A DNA stretch of 63,118 bases from Prevotella sp. (GTDB taxonomy: Bacteria > Bacteroidota > Bacteroidia > Bacteroidales > Bacteroidaceae), in contig JAILFH010000084.1 of the NCBI GenBank assembly GCA_024697645.1, positions 1-63,118 on the forward strand, read 5' to 3'. The translations under genes were made by a program, and so were the position numbers. The notes below the pieces were generated by a model. That model did no database searches and was not told the origin of the DNA. It saw nothing but the letters and a program-made list of their open reading frames with translations. Shown one piece after another: positions 21,720 through 30,646 of the stretch. The stretch's first letter is position 1, and every line of letters begins with the position of its first letter.

Positions 21720-22598
21720 ATGAAAAAGATTCTTACATTAGCAATAGGCCTGCTACTCACGCTTGGCACCAACGCACAAACAAAAAACGATATAACTGCC
21801 AACAATCCCGCAATCGTTTCGGGTGTAGTCAGAGATGGGCTCTACACAGCACTTTTCCCCATCCATCCTTGGGCTGGTAAACGCGTGGCCTATCTGGGCG
21901 ATTCAATCACTGACCCGAAAGTAAAGGCCGCGAAGAAAAAATACTGGGAGTGGCTGCAGGAATGGCTTGGAATAACGCCTTGGGTGTATGCCATCAGTGG
22001 CAGACAGTGGAATGATATTCCTCGGCAGGCAAAGCAACTTCAGGAAGAACATGGCGACAGCGTAGATGCAATCCTCATCTTCGTCGGCACCAACGACTTC
22101 AACGACAGCGTTCCCATAGGAGAATGGTTCACGGAAGACGAAGAGGAGACATGGGCTGCACGTCACGAAGCAAAAACGCTGCAAAAGCGTCGTCACCGCA
22201 CAGCCATAATGAGCGACGAGACCTATCGTGGCCGTATCAACAAGGCCCTAAGCACTGTGAAAGCACTCTATCCCACTAAACAGATTGTGTTGCTAACACC
22301 AATCCATCGCGGCTATTTCGGTCCTAACGACAAGAATGTGCAGCCAACTGAGGACTTTGCGAACAAGTGTGGCGAATTTGTCGATGCATACGTTGAAAGC
22401 GTAAAACAGGCAGGAAACATTTGGTCGGTGCCAGTCATCGACTGGAATGCTTCGTGCGGTCTCTATCCCCTACTCGACGAACACAAGCAGTATTTTGCCA
22501 ATCCACAGACCGACCAACTGCATCCCAATGACAAAGGACATGTTCGCATGGCGCAAACCCTTATGTATCAACTACTTACCCTGCCGTGTTGTTTCTAA
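21720..22598 (+). CDS. Secreted SGNH/GDSL-family hydrolase
   Basis: Esterase or acetylesterase of the SGNH fold. Signal peptide at residues 1-20. Block I AYLGDSITD with nucleophile Ser62, block II glycine in ISGRQWND, block III GTNDF (123-127) with the oxyanion Asn, and block V DQLHPNDKGH near the C terminus with the catalytic Asp and His, so all four blocks are intact. In carbohydrate-rich Bacteroidales neighbourhoods such proteins often remove acetyl groups from polysaccharides (inference; no substrate evidence). 292 residues, single gene, own promoter, converges on the cyclophilin gene. Confidence 0.88.
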   Translation: MKKILTLAIGLLLTLGTNAQTKNDITANNPAIVSGVVRDGLYTALFPIHPWAGKRVAYLGDSITDPKVKAAKKKYWEWLQEWLGITPWVYAISGRQWNDIPRQAKQLQEEHGDSVDAILIFVGTNDFNDSVPIGEWFTEDEEETWAARHEAKTLQKRRHRTAIMSDETYRGRINKALSTVKALYPTKQIVLLTPIHRGYFGPNDKNVQPTEDFANKCGEFVDAYVESVKQAGNIWSVPVIDWNASCGLYPLLDEHKQYFANPQTDQLHPNDKGHVRMAQTLMYQLLTLPCCF

Positions 22599-22625
22599 AA
22601 CAAAACGGATTTGAATAAAATAACA

Positions 22626-22668
22626 GGAGCCATCTCAACTCAGAAAAGTTAAGATGGCTCCCTTTTTT
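22626..22668. terminator. Terminator between SGNH hydrolase and cyclophilin genes
   Basis: 15-bp stem (22626-22640 with 22647-22661, one mismatch, core GGAGCCATCT), 6-nt loop, then TTTTTTATT on the plus strand. It also lies within 20 bp of the convergent cyclophilin stop. Confidence 0.85.
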
Positions 22669-22684
22669 ATTACTGGAAGTTTCT

Positions 22685-23377
22685 CTATTTCACCCTTGTT
22701 GCCTTGAGAATTCTCACATCGTCAATGGGACGCGCATAATCATCGGTTCTTACCATCTGGATTTGCCTTACGACATCCATGCCTTCAACAACTTCACCAA
22801 ACACGGTGTACTGCCCGTCGAGGTGAGGCGTGCCGCCATATTTGCGGTAGTGGTCGCGAATCTCTTCAGTCATCTTGATGGTTCCGTTTGTGGCTTCATC
22901 GATGCGCTGCTGGAACTTGTCGAGGGTCAGCGAACTGTAAGTAGTTCCATAGACAATATAGAACTGACTTGCCGAAGAGGCACGCTCGGGATTCTCCTTA
23001 TCGCCTTCGCGCGCAGCAGCCAATGCGCCGCGCTTGTGGAAATACTTCGGATAGACAATCTCAGCGGGAATCGTATAATCAGGCGAATGCAATCCTACGG
23101 TCTGACCAGGTTCAGCATGACGAGTCGTCGAATCACCTGTCTGAATCATGAAATTGAAAATCACACGATGCCAGAGGTTGCCATCATAGAATCCCTCGTC
23201 GACCAGTTTCAGGAAGTTATCACGATGCTGCGGAGTCTCATTGTAAAGCACCACGCGGATATTTCCCATAGATGTTTCAAACAACACTTCAGGTTGCACC
23301 AGCGTTTCAGTATCTGTCTGAGCAAAACTACCCAGACAAACTACCCACATCGCCAATGATAGAAATATTTTCTTCAT
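22685..23377 (-). CDS. Periplasmic peptidyl-prolyl cis-trans isomerase (cyclophilin type)
   Basis: Protein-folding isomerase of the cyclophilin family, exported (signal peptide residues 1-19, MKKIFLSLAMWVVCLGSFA). The core shows VLFETSMGNIRVVLYNETPQHRDNFLKLVDEGFYDG, LWHRVIFNFMIQTGD (the conserved catalytic Arg in HRV), SSASQFYIVYG and QYTVFGEVVEGMDVVRQIQ. The insert between residues about 150 and 185 (DKFQQRIDEATNGTIKMTEE) is usual for the Bacteroidetes version. 230 residues. Its 97-bp upstream gap is entirely octamer repeat left over from the cydB 3' end. Confidence 0.93.
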   Translation of the reverse strand: MKKIFLSLAMWVVCLGSFAQTDTETLVQPEVLFETSMGNIRVVLYNETPQHRDNFLKLVDEGFYDGNLWHRVIFNFMIQTGDSTTRHAEPGQTVGLHSPDYTIPAEIVYPKYFHKRGALAAAREGDKENPERASSASQFYIVYGTTYSSLTLDKFQQRIDEATNGTIKMTEEIRDHYRKYGGTPHLDGQYTVFGEVVEGMDVVRQIQMVRTDDYARPIDDVRILKATRVK

Positions 23378-23386
23378 TTTGTTTTG

Positions 23387-23478
23387 TTACTTAGTTACTC
23401 GTTACTTTTTAAAGTTACTTTGTTACTCGTTACTTCTTAAAGTTACCTTGTTACTTTGTTACTTTGTTACTTTGTTAA
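23387..23478 (-). repeat. Octamer array starting at the cydB stop codon
   Basis: Four perfect GTTACYTT octamers at 23442-23473 run into GTTAA (23474-23478), whose TTA at 23475-23477 is the cydB TAA stop on the minus strand; more degenerate copies fill 23387-23436 up to the cyclophilin start. In the gene direction the stop codon is the first TAAC of the array. Confidence 0.85.
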
Positions 23479-24617
23479 TATACTTCGCCATGCTGAATCT
23501 CTTCGCGGTCGATAGGCTTTTTGTCAAGCGCACGCCAAGCGTAAGCAATATAAGCCAGTACGAACGGAATGAGCAGACTTACCCAAGCCATTGTGCGAAG
23601 CGTGAACTCCGACGAGCACGAATTTATAATGTTCAGCGACGACTGCAAGTCTTCATTTGAAGGATAGTAGCAGGTGTTGTTCCAACCAGCGCAAAGGATC
23701 AAAGCGAGCACTGCCAGAACCGTTCCAATGCCTGCAGGCCAGATGCCACGACGCCAAGTCTTCGAGATGATGGTACGTCCAATGCCATAAAGCAGCAAAA
23801 CAACACCAATGACCAGAATCAATGTCACAGGCCACATATCGATGAGGTTCTGCAGATATTTGCCTTCGACAATCGAAGCCATGCCTGTAGCGGGATCATA
23901 GGCGAAGCCATAGCCCAATAGAATGTGGATGAAGAAGGTCAGGAAGAACACGAGGAACAAGACGGAGTTGCCAACGAGTTGCACCGATGCACGGCTTTCA
24001 ATCACTTCGTCACGAATATTATTAATAATGTAGAGTCCACCCAATACGCGAGCAAGGAAGAATACGGCCAAACCGAACACTACGTTCCAGGGATCGAGCA
24101 GGGCATCAAGACCGTTAGACGCATTTGCCCAACGACTAATCACGGGCTGAGCCATGTCGACCATATTGCCTTTCTCTACAATGAAATTTGAACCCGTGAA
24201 GAATGTTGCGACTGCACCTCCTAACAATACCGGACCCAGCACACCATTGATGACGAGGAAGGTCTGGAATGTCTTAGCACCAAGCAGATTTCCAAGTTTG
24301 TTCTGGAACTCATAACTCACCGCCTGCAACACAAACGAGAAGAGGATGATCATCCAAAGCCAGTAGGCGCCACCGAAACTTGTGGAATAGAACAATGGGA
24401 ACGAAGCGAAGAACGCACCGCCAAACGTAACCAACGTAGTGAACGTAATCTCCCATTTGCGTCCTGTAGAATTAATAATCATGCGACGTTCTTCAGCCGT
24501 ACGGCCGAGACTGAAAATCATGGAGTTGGCACCCTGAACAAACATCAGGAACACCAACAGGGCTCCCAGAAGCGATATCAGGAACCACCAATATTGTTGT
24601 AAGAATGCGTAAGTCAT
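23475..24617 (-). CDS. cydB: Cytochrome bd ubiquinol oxidase subunit II
   Basis: Integral membrane subunit of the cytochrome bd quinol:oxygen oxidoreductase, which gives high-affinity O2 respiration and O2 scavenging in near-anaerobes. 380 residues with about nine hydrophobic helices; the opening MTYAFLQQYWWFLISLLGALLVFLMFVQGAN and RTAEERRMIINSTGRKWEITFTTLVTFGGAFFASFPLFYSTSFGGAYW are diagnostic for CydB of Bacteroidetes. It follows cydA after 70 bp in the same operon. The final codons (GEVY, then TAA) border an octamer tandem array. Confidence 0.95.
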   Translation of the reverse strand: MTYAFLQQYWWFLISLLGALLVFLMFVQGANSMIFSLGRTAEERRMIINSTGRKWEITFTTLVTFGGAFFASFPLFYSTSFGGAYWLWMIILFSFVLQAVSYEFQNKLGNLLGAKTFQTFLVINGVLGPVLLGGAVATFFTGSNFIVEKGNMVDMAQPVISRWANASNGLDALLDPWNVVFGLAVFFLARVLGGLYIINNIRDEVIESRASVQLVGNSVLFLVFFLTFFIHILLGYGFAYDPATGMASIVEGKYLQNLIDMWPVTLILVIGVVLLLYGIGRTIISKTWRRGIWPAGIGTVLAVLALILCAGWNNTCYYPSNEDLQSSLNIINSCSSEFTLRTMAWVSLLIPFVLAYIAYAWRALDKKPIDREEIQHGEVY

Positions 24618-24687
24618 AAATTTAATTGCTTATTGATCGTTGATAAATGACAGTTATGATTTGCCGTTAAATGATTGAACATGAACA

Positions 24688-26292
24688 TCAATTTTCAGAC
24701 AAATCGATTCCAGGCCCCTTCTTGATTTGCTTCAGGAGGATATTAATTTCCACTGCAAGCATTGTCGTGAAGAGAATGAGGAAAATGAAGAACGTCAGTA
24801 TAACAGAATTAGAACTCACGTCGGAAACGGAAGCCCATGTGGGCAGCATGTCCTGAATAGTCCAAGGCTGTCGTCCCATCTCTGCCACCAGCCATCCCGA
24901 TTCAGATGCAATGTAAGCCAGTGGCACAAGGGCAATGGCGAACCAATGCAGATACTTATGCTCGCTGAACGGTAAGTTCTTCCATAGACGGCCAATGCCT
25001 TTCAGTTTGTCCTGATAGACAATGGCGAGAACCAAAGCGAAGAATAAGATGAATACTACACCCATGCCGACCATGATGCGGAAAGACCAGAAGTTGATGG
25101 GAATGTTAGGAACCAACTGATCCTTCGACTTCACGTAGCCATAGCCGAAATAAGGCATGTTTTCCTTCAGCACAGCGAGATGTTTTGCTGCAGTTTCCTC
25201 CGAACCAGCCTTCTTCGCATTGCGATACGACATCAACGCATAGATGGCAGCCCGTCCACGTTTAATCTTCTCGTCGGCCGAGGGCTCGGTCTTGCCATCA
25301 GGAGTCGTGTAGCCATTGAGCAAATCGTTCACACCAGGAACGAAACCATGGAAGTCGCGTGTAGCCATGAACGAAAGCGCATAAGGCATAGCAATGCGCA
25401 GTGGCGGTTCCTGTTCATTGGCGTAGTCGGGCTGCTTGAACGGATTCACCCAAGCCACAGCAGTCAGACTCTGGTCTACACCACCATTGTAAAGGGCTTC
25501 CATTGCAGCCAACTTCATGGGTTGCGACTTAGCCACCTGCTCACCAGAAAGGTGACCAGTGCCAGCAGCGAGCAATGAGGCAACAAGTCCTACTGCTGCG
25601 CCAATCTTGATGCTTTCGATGGCCATCTTCTGCTCGCGCTTCTTCAGCAGATACCAGCAACTTACGGCTACTGTGAAGACTGCTCCGATGATCCATGCGG
25701 AAGTCACCGTGTGACAGAACTTACCCACAGCAAACTGCGAGAATGCAACATCGACGAACGAAATCATCTCGTTGCGCATCGTGTCGGGATTGAACTCGCA
25801 GCCCACAGGATTCTGCATCCAGGCGTTAGCCACCAGAATCCACCATGCCGAGATGGTTGCGCCAAGTCCGGTGAGCCAGGTAGAAGCAAGGTGGAAACCT
25901 TTCGAAACCTTGTTCCAGCCGAAGTACATCACGGCAACAAACGTAGATTCCATGAAGAAAGCCACGATGCCCTCAATGGCCAGCGGGGCACCAAAGATGT
26001 CGCCGACAAACCAAGAATAATTCGACCAGTTGGTACCAAACTCAAACTCCAGGATAAGGCCTGTAGCCACACCCATAGCAAAATTGATACCGAAGAGTTT
26101 TTGCCAGAATTTCGCCGTGTCACGCCAGAAGCGCTTCTTCGTGCGATAGTAGCATGTCTCCATAATGCCCATGATTACCGCTAAACCAAGTGTCAGGGGC
26201 ACAAACAGCCAGTGATAGATGGCTGTCAATGCAAATTGTGCACGCGACCAGTCTATCGTGCTGGTCGTGACGTCTAACAATAGATTGTGCAT
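24688..26292 (-). CDS. cydA: Cytochrome bd ubiquinol oxidase subunit I
   Basis: Quinol-oxidising, heme-carrying subunit of cytochrome bd. Visible heme ligands by alignment to E. coli: His27 in ALTAIYHWLFVPLT (E. coli His19), the His in FCHTVTSAW (His186) and the Met in SFRIMVGMG (Met393). The quinol-binding loop segment between GHLSGEQVAKSQPMKLAAMEAL and FWSFRIM includes an AYE-free, charged insert typical of the group. 534 residues. It follows DUF4492 by 13 bp and precedes cydB. Confidence 0.96.
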   Translation of the reverse strand: MHNLLLDVTTSTIDWSRAQFALTAIYHWLFVPLTLGLAVIMGIMETCYYRTKKRFWRDTAKFWQKLFGINFAMGVATGLILEFEFGTNWSNYSWFVGDIFGAPLAIEGIVAFFMESTFVAVMYFGWNKVSKGFHLASTWLTGLGATISAWWILVANAWMQNPVGCEFNPDTMRNEMISFVDVAFSQFAVGKFCHTVTSAWIIGAVFTVAVSCWYLLKKREQKMAIESIKIGAAVGLVASLLAAGTGHLSGEQVAKSQPMKLAAMEALYNGGVDQSLTAVAWVNPFKQPDYANEQEPPLRIAMPYALSFMATRDFHGFVPGVNDLLNGYTTPDGKTEPSADEKIKRGRAAIYALMSYRNAKKAGSEETAAKHLAVLKENMPYFGYGYVKSKDQLVPNIPINFWSFRIMVGMGVVFILFFALVLAIVYQDKLKGIGRLWKNLPFSEHKYLHWFAIALVPLAYIASESGWLVAEMGRQPWTIQDMLPTWASVSDVSSNSVILTFFIFLILFTTMLAVEINILLKQIKKGPGIDLSEN

Positions 26293-26305
26293 AATGTCTT
26301 GTATT

Positions 26306-26545
26306 TTAATTGATTGATGATGTGCTTCTTTCGATCATCTCTGATGCCACATAGTCGGCCTCCCCACCCTTCTCAGCGTGCTGCTTCAGAAAGTTGGGAA
26401 AAAAGAATACCTTCAAAATGGCGAACATGATGAATAGTTTAATTAGAATGATAGCCCAAAGGGTCTTTCCAAGCGTCATATTGCGGAATCCGTCATAGTA
26501 GAGATCCCACGCTCGATACCAAAATCCGTCCTTCTTCATGGCCAT
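26306..26545 (-). CDS. DUF4492 small membrane protein of the cydAB operon
   Basis: 79 residues with one hydrophobic helix (residues 27-48, TLWAIILIKLFIMFAILKVFFF) and the family hallmark FWYRAWDLYYDGFRNMTLGKTLW. In Bacteroidetes this protein is regularly encoded directly before cydA; it is probably an accessory or assembly factor of the bd oxidase (inference), comparable in position though not sequence to CydX. Either the ATG at 26545 or the one at 26539 may be used. A promoter box TATCTTTG lies at 26582-26575. Confidence 0.88.
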   Translation of the reverse strand: MAMKKDGFWYRAWDLYYDGFRNMTLGKTLWAIILIKLFIMFAILKVFFFPNFLKQHAEKGGEADYVASEMIERSTSSIN

Positions 26546-26768
26546 GGATAGAGATTAGTTAAACATTATCGCCACAAAGATATAATTTTTTTCTGAATAT
26601 TTGGCAAAATAGAACAAAAAATCTTAATATTTGACCAAAAATATTTTCACTGCTTTCACAAGACCCACTTCCTCCATCCCCCGACGTGATTTCTTCAACC
26701 ATGAAGTTATATTCCCTTGGAATAACTTCAACGGGATTCTTTTTTGGAAAAAACTTTGCATCAAGCAT

Positions 26769-26798
26769 TTGCATTGAGAAAATATTTTCGTAATTTTG
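26769..26798 (+). promoter_or_regulatory. Promoter of the small membrane protein gene
   Basis: TTG 26769-26771, 19-nt spacer, TAATTTTG 26791-26798; predicted start near 26804, 26 nt before the ATG at 26830. Confidence 0.75.
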
Positions 26799-26829
26799 TA
26801 GCGACCAACCCATTTTATTGAAAGATCAT

Positions 26830-27120
26830 ATGTTACAGTATTCAAAAATCATCTTAGCGGTTCTGCTGCTCCTATGCCTGACACCAATGCCCTATGGCTA
26901 TTACCAGTTAGTTAGGCTTATCGCCATGGTCATATTCTGCGTTATTGCATATCAGTATTTTAAGAAAAGGAATAACGAACTGGCCATCGTATTTGCAGCC
27001 CTTGCCTTGCTTTTCCAGCCGTTTATAAAGGTTGCCTTGGAGCGAACGATTTGGAATATCATCGATTTGGCAGTAGCGATTGCGCTTGTCGTGTTGTGGT
27101 GGAAAGAAAAAAAGAAATAA
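26830..27120 (+). CDS. Small four-helix membrane protein (DUF6804-like)
   Basis: 96 residues, nearly all membrane: hydrophobic stretches around 5-20, 27-43, 50-65 and 75-90, with a basic tail WWKEKKK. The MPYGYYQLVRLIAM and LLFQPFIKVALERTIWNIIDL blocks match a small Bacteroidetes membrane family (DUF6804 in memory; not verified). Function unknown. I take the ATG at 26830 rather than the TTG at 26818 because the promoter leaves too little leader for the longer form. Confidence 0.7.
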   Translation: MLQYSKIILAVLLLLCLTPMPYGYYQLVRLIAMVIFCVIAYQYFKKRNNELAIVFAALALLFQPFIKVALERTIWNIIDLAVAIALVVLWWKEKKK

Positions 27121-27159
27121 AAAATCACAGTTTTTGATGGTCGCAAGACTTGCGAGGTC

Positions 27160-27190
27160 TTGCAGTGTCAGAAAAAAAGTAGTAATTTTG
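27160..27190 (+). promoter_or_regulatory. Promoter of the ftsZ-like operon
   Basis: TTG 27160-27162, 20-nt spacer, TAATTTTG 27183-27190. The predicted start near 27196 gives a leader of about 97 nt before the ATG at 27293. Confidence 0.78.
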
Positions 27191-27292
27191 CGGCACAAAA
27201 GCGTTTGGCTGATGAAAAGTTGAAAAATGAGAAACAACAAAGGTCAAATAGACGCCCTATGCAGTGGAATGTGAAAAGCAATAGAAACAACT

Positions 27293-28756
27293 ATGGATGA
27301 AAATCGCAAAAACGACGTAATCGTACTGGATTTCGGCATTGTGGAAGACCAGTCACAGAATATCATCAAGGTCATCGGAGTCGGTGGCGGTGGCCAGAAT
27401 GCCGTTCGCAATATGTATGACGAAGGCATCGAAGGTGTGACGTTTGCAGTATGCAATACCGATAGTGCTGCACTTTCGAAGTCGCCAGTGCCTGTGAAGT
27501 TGCAGTTGGGTACGGTCGGCCTGGGTGCTGGTGCCAATCCCGACGTGGGAAGAAAAGAAGCCGAAAGCAACATCGAAGACATAGAACGCTTGCTTGACGA
27601 CGGAACGAAAATGGTTTTCGTCACGGCAGGTATGGGTGGCGGAACTGGCACAGGTGCAGCACCTGTGGTTGCAAAGGTTGCCAAAGACCGAGGAATCCTG
27701 ACGATTGGAGTGGTGACCATTCCGTTCTATTTCGAACAAAAGCGCAAGATTGTCAAGGCCTTGCGCGGCGTGGACGAATTGCGAAAGCACGTTGATGCCA
27801 TGCTGATTGTGAACAACGAACGCATCTGCGACATCTATAGCGACACGCAAGTGACACTTCAGGAAGCCCTGAAACGTGCCGACGACATTCTGAAAAACGC
27901 CGTGAAAGGCATCTCCGAACTCATCACCATCAGTACCGACGGCGGCATCAATCTTGACTTCCGCGATGTGGAGACAACCATGCGAAACGGAGGCGGAGCC
28001 ATCATGGCGATTGGACGAGCCAGTGGCGAAAGACGTGTGGAACGAGCCATCATCGACGCCCTCGACTCTCCCCTGCTCTATGGCAACGATATCGGCAAGG
28101 CAAAGCGCATCCTCTTTAATATCTACGCAAGCGAAAAGGCACCTTTCTTCGTTCCTGAACTCTCGGAAATTGCCGAGTTCTTCGACCAACTGGATCCCAA
28201 TATCGATGTCATCTGGGGAACTGCCGTTGACAACACCCTCGACGATGACGCGAAGGTGATTATTTTGGCTGCAGACATGGACGACGACATTCAGGAACAA
28301 TCATCGCGAAGCGAATACAAGCAAGACGACAACGCCTATTACGAAAGTCTGATTCCCAAACTCTACAAGCCATTCAGACGAAACAAGCCCGAACCGGAAG
28401 AGAAACCCGAAGAAAAGAAAAAGGCTGAAACCGAGAACACTGACAAGGAAAATAACGGACAAATTGCAGCGACAAGTACCATCGAAAGAGACGACGAATT
28501 GCAGCAAGAAGATAACTATCCCGACTCAGATGAGAATATCTTACATTCTGGCGAGAATGGCCAATATACTGGCCAGAACACCCTAAATACAGGCCAGAAC
28601 ACCCTACATACAGGCGAAAGCGAGGGCGTGGAAACTAAGTCTGCACCAGACCCCCAAAAGGAGACTGAAAAGCCGCATAAGCCTGCATCAATGGTTGAAC
28701 GCTGGAAAAGATGGTTAGAACGGAAAATCACCGAGGTGGTTGAAGACGAAGAGTAA
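27293..28756 (+). CDS. FtsZ-family tubulin-like GTPase, standalone
   Basis: Tubulin-like GTPase; FtsZ polymerises into the division ring. The GTPase core is intact: VIGVGGGGQNAV (28-38), NTDSAAL (55-61), the tubulin signature GGGTGTG (115-121) and the T7 catalytic loop NLDFRD (220-225, Asp222 and Asp225). After the core (about residue 335) comes a charged linker, five heptapeptide repeats (412-446, e.g. TGQNTLN, TGQNTLH) and the end MVERWKRWLERKITEVVEDEE, an amphipathic helix. I see no conserved C-terminal peptide (DIPxFLR type) used to bind FtsA. The gene is not in a dcw cluster: no murC, ftsQ or ftsA is adjacent. It may be a second FtsZ (inference) or a relocated sole copy. It is followed after 13 bp by an unknown gene. 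Confidence 0.9.
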   Translation: MDENRKNDVIVLDFGIVEDQSQNIIKVIGVGGGGQNAVRNMYDEGIEGVTFAVCNTDSAALSKSPVPVKLQLGTVGLGAGANPDVGRKEAESNIEDIERLLDDGTKMVFVTAGMGGGTGTGAAPVVAKVAKDRGILTIGVVTIPFYFEQKRKIVKALRGVDELRKHVDAMLIVNNERICDIYSDTQVTLQEALKRADDILKNAVKGISELITISTDGGINLDFRDVETTMRNGGGAIMAIGRASGERRVERAIIDALDSPLLYGNDIGKAKRILFNIYASEKAPFFVPELSEIAEFFDQLDPNIDVIWGTAVDNTLDDDAKVIILAADMDDDIQEQSSRSEYKQDDNAYYESLIPKLYKPFRRNKPEPEEKPEEKKKAETENTDKENNGQIAATSTIERDDELQQEDNYPDSDENILHSGENGQYTGQNTLNTGQNTLHTGESEGVETKSAPDPQKETEKPHKPASMVERWKRWLERKITEVVEDEE

Positions 28757-28769
28757 TCTCACACTGACA

Positions 28770-29351
28770 ATGAAAGAAGAGATGACCGCCGAAGAAATGG
28801 CAGGCGAACTGCGAAAACTCGTGGGAGCCTTGCAACTGCAGGACAGGATCGACCTGATTCTGCAGGCATTAGGCGTGCCCCTCTTGGAACAGTTGCGCAT
28901 TGAGGCTGCCCGCGGAAAACTCAGCCGACTGGTCATCACAAAGGACTATCGTTTTATTCTGGAAGACGAAAATCAACGTGAGGTCATCCTGCAGCCTGTT
29001 CACAAGGCAGTATATCTGCTTTTCCTCAACCATCCCGAGGGAATTGAGTTCAAGCAACTTGTTAACTATCGCTCGGAACTAATTGATTACTACCGACTTG
29101 TAGCGCCGAGAAGTATGGATATAAGTCAGATAGAGGAAAGCGTCAACCGACTCATTAATCCACTCGATAATGCCATCAATGAGAAATGCTCTCGCATCAA
29201 ACGCGTTTTCCTGGAATTGATGGATGAGTATCGAGCCAGTTACTACATGATCAGCAGCCACACCACTCGACATATCGCAGGTTCGTCCCGAATTTGGTAC
29301 GAACGGCTGAAGGTAATCAAACTGCCCCGAGAACTTGTCGTCTGGGAATAA
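28770..29351 (+). CDS. Conserved Bacteroidales protein of unknown function, coupled to ftsZ-like gene
   Basis: 193 residues, soluble, no signal or membrane segment. The central part (RLVITKDYRFILEDENQREVILQPVHKAVYLLFLNHPEGIEFKQL) reads like a winged-helix-type domain in which a short beta strand precedes a helix; the C-terminal part (SVNRLINPLDNAINEKCSRIKRVFLELMDEYRASYYMI and KLPRELVVWE) is helical. I know similar Bacteroidetes hypotheticals only as unnamed proteins. The start ATG at 28770 lies 13 bp after the FtsZ stop, so the two are translated from one mRNA and may act together (inference). The open frame continues upstream into ftsZ, but that overlap is unlikely to be used. Confidence 0.75.
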   Translation: MKEEMTAEEMAGELRKLVGALQLQDRIDLILQALGVPLLEQLRIEAARGKLSRLVITKDYRFILEDENQREVILQPVHKAVYLLFLNHPEGIEFKQLVNYRSELIDYYRLVAPRSMDISQIEESVNRLINPLDNAINEKCSRIKRVFLELMDEYRASYYMISSHTTRHIAGSSRIWYERLKVIKLPRELVVWE

Positions 29352-29752
29352 GCACCCGTTTCATACCTTTCAACGGAAGAAAAACACCATCTTATCCACG
29401 AATTCCTTCGCATATCGTTTTCCAGCCACAATTGCATCATTTTTATTTACAAATTTATTTACAAACTTTCATATTTGCCAGCACACACTTAGTGCTATTT
29501 CTTCGCATTTATTACCATTTCAACCACCCCGATACGCAATTCACGTAATTTCCACCTTAAAAATTGTTCAAAATTTCCCTAAAAATACAAAAATTACATC
29601 TTTATAATCATTTCAACGCCTTTTTTGCTTTGTCATTTAAAAGAAAAGAAGTATTTTTGCAAGTTGAAAACGGAAAGCGCCTTTTTCTCAATGGCGAAAT
29701 ACGGTACTGACGTTGAATCAAAATTGCAAAAGTTAGACAGTTAAACATACAT
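29352..29752. other. 401-bp AT-rich intergenic region
   Basis: No gene or obvious repeat. A promoter lies at its right end: TTG 29630-29632, 19-nt spacer, TATTTTTG 29652-29659, giving a leader of roughly 85-90 nt for the coiled-coil gene. I did not find a clear terminator for the ftsZ-like operon. Confidence 0.55.
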
Positions 29753-30622
29753 ATGAAAAAATATTTGATTCCACTTGTGCTGCTCTGCCTTGCACTGATA
29801 GGCGGACTTGTATGGCTTTATCTTGATTTGGATAAACAAAAGCAAGAAAACCGCGAGATGCTGGAATTGGCAGAACTCGACAAGCAGGAAATGGAGAACG
29901 AGTACCAGCAGTTTGCACTGCAGTACAGCGAGATGAAGACTCAGATCAACAATGACTCCATAGTTGCGCAACTTTCGGCTGAGCAGGAAAAGACACAGCG
30001 ACTGCTAAAGGAACTGCAACAGGTGAAGGCAAACGACGCCCGCGAAATCACCCGACTGAAGAAAGAACTGGCTACGGTTCGTGCCGTTCTGCGTTCGTAT
30101 GTCATTGAGATTGACTCGCTGAACCGACTGAACCAAAACCTGCAGGAAGAGAATACCCGCGTGAAGGCTCAATATCAGGAGGCTACACAGCAGATTGAAG
30201 GTCTGAGCAGTGAGAAGCAGACATTGTCGGAGAAGGTTGCCATTGCAGCCCAACTCGATGCAATCGGCGTTTCGATGCAGGGCAAGGACAAGCGAAATAA
30301 GAACACCGACCGCGCTTCTAAGTGCAAGACACTTCAGGTGAACTTCTCGCTTGCCAAGAACGTGACCGCTTCCAATGGCATGCGCACTGTCTACGTTCGC
30401 ATCACTTCACCCACAGGCTCGCTTCTGGGCAATGCAGGCTCGTTCAACTACGAAAACCGCACGCTGCAGTGTTCGATGAAGAAAGCCGTAGAATACGGAG
30501 GTCAGGAAACTCCAGTCACACTCTATTGGAATGTCGACCAGGCACTTGTTGGCGGCACTTACAACGTAAGCATCTTTGCCGACGGAAACCTCATCGGTTC
30601 AAGAAGCGTCACTCTGAAATAA
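29753..30622 (+). CDS. Membrane-anchored coiled-coil protein with C-terminal beta domain
   Basis: 289 residues: an N-terminal transmembrane anchor (residues 5-25, LIPLVLLCLALIGGLVWLYL), a long coiled coil (about 28-180, with heptads such as LLKELQQVKANDAREITRLKKELATVRAVL), then a compact beta-sandwich (about 195-289; VNFSLAKNVTASNGMRTVYVRITSPTG...GGTYNVSIFADGNLIGSRSVTLK). No cleavage site is obvious, so it is likely anchored in the inner membrane and facing the periplasm. It is conserved among Bacteroidales in my recollection but unnamed. The tolC gene begins 24 bp downstream, so it may be co-transcribed with the efflux operon; a structural or adaptor role is a guess. Confidence 0.72.
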   Translation: MKKYLIPLVLLCLALIGGLVWLYLDLDKQKQENREMLELAELDKQEMENEYQQFALQYSEMKTQINNDSIVAQLSAEQEKTQRLLKELQQVKANDAREITRLKKELATVRAVLRSYVIEIDSLNRLNQNLQEENTRVKAQYQEATQQIEGLSSEKQTLSEKVAIAAQLDAIGVSMQGKDKRNKNTDRASKCKTLQVNFSLAKNVTASNGMRTVYVRITSPTGSLLGNAGSFNYENRTLQCSMKKAVEYGGQETPVTLYWNVDQALVGGTYNVSIFADGNLIGSRSVTLK

Positions 30623-30646
30623 GACGAAAGCAAAAAATTCAATTAT

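Noticed and set aside
27353..28300. Minus-strand ORF opposite ftsZ
   Set aside because: Antisense to a conserved GTPase core; no domain seen.
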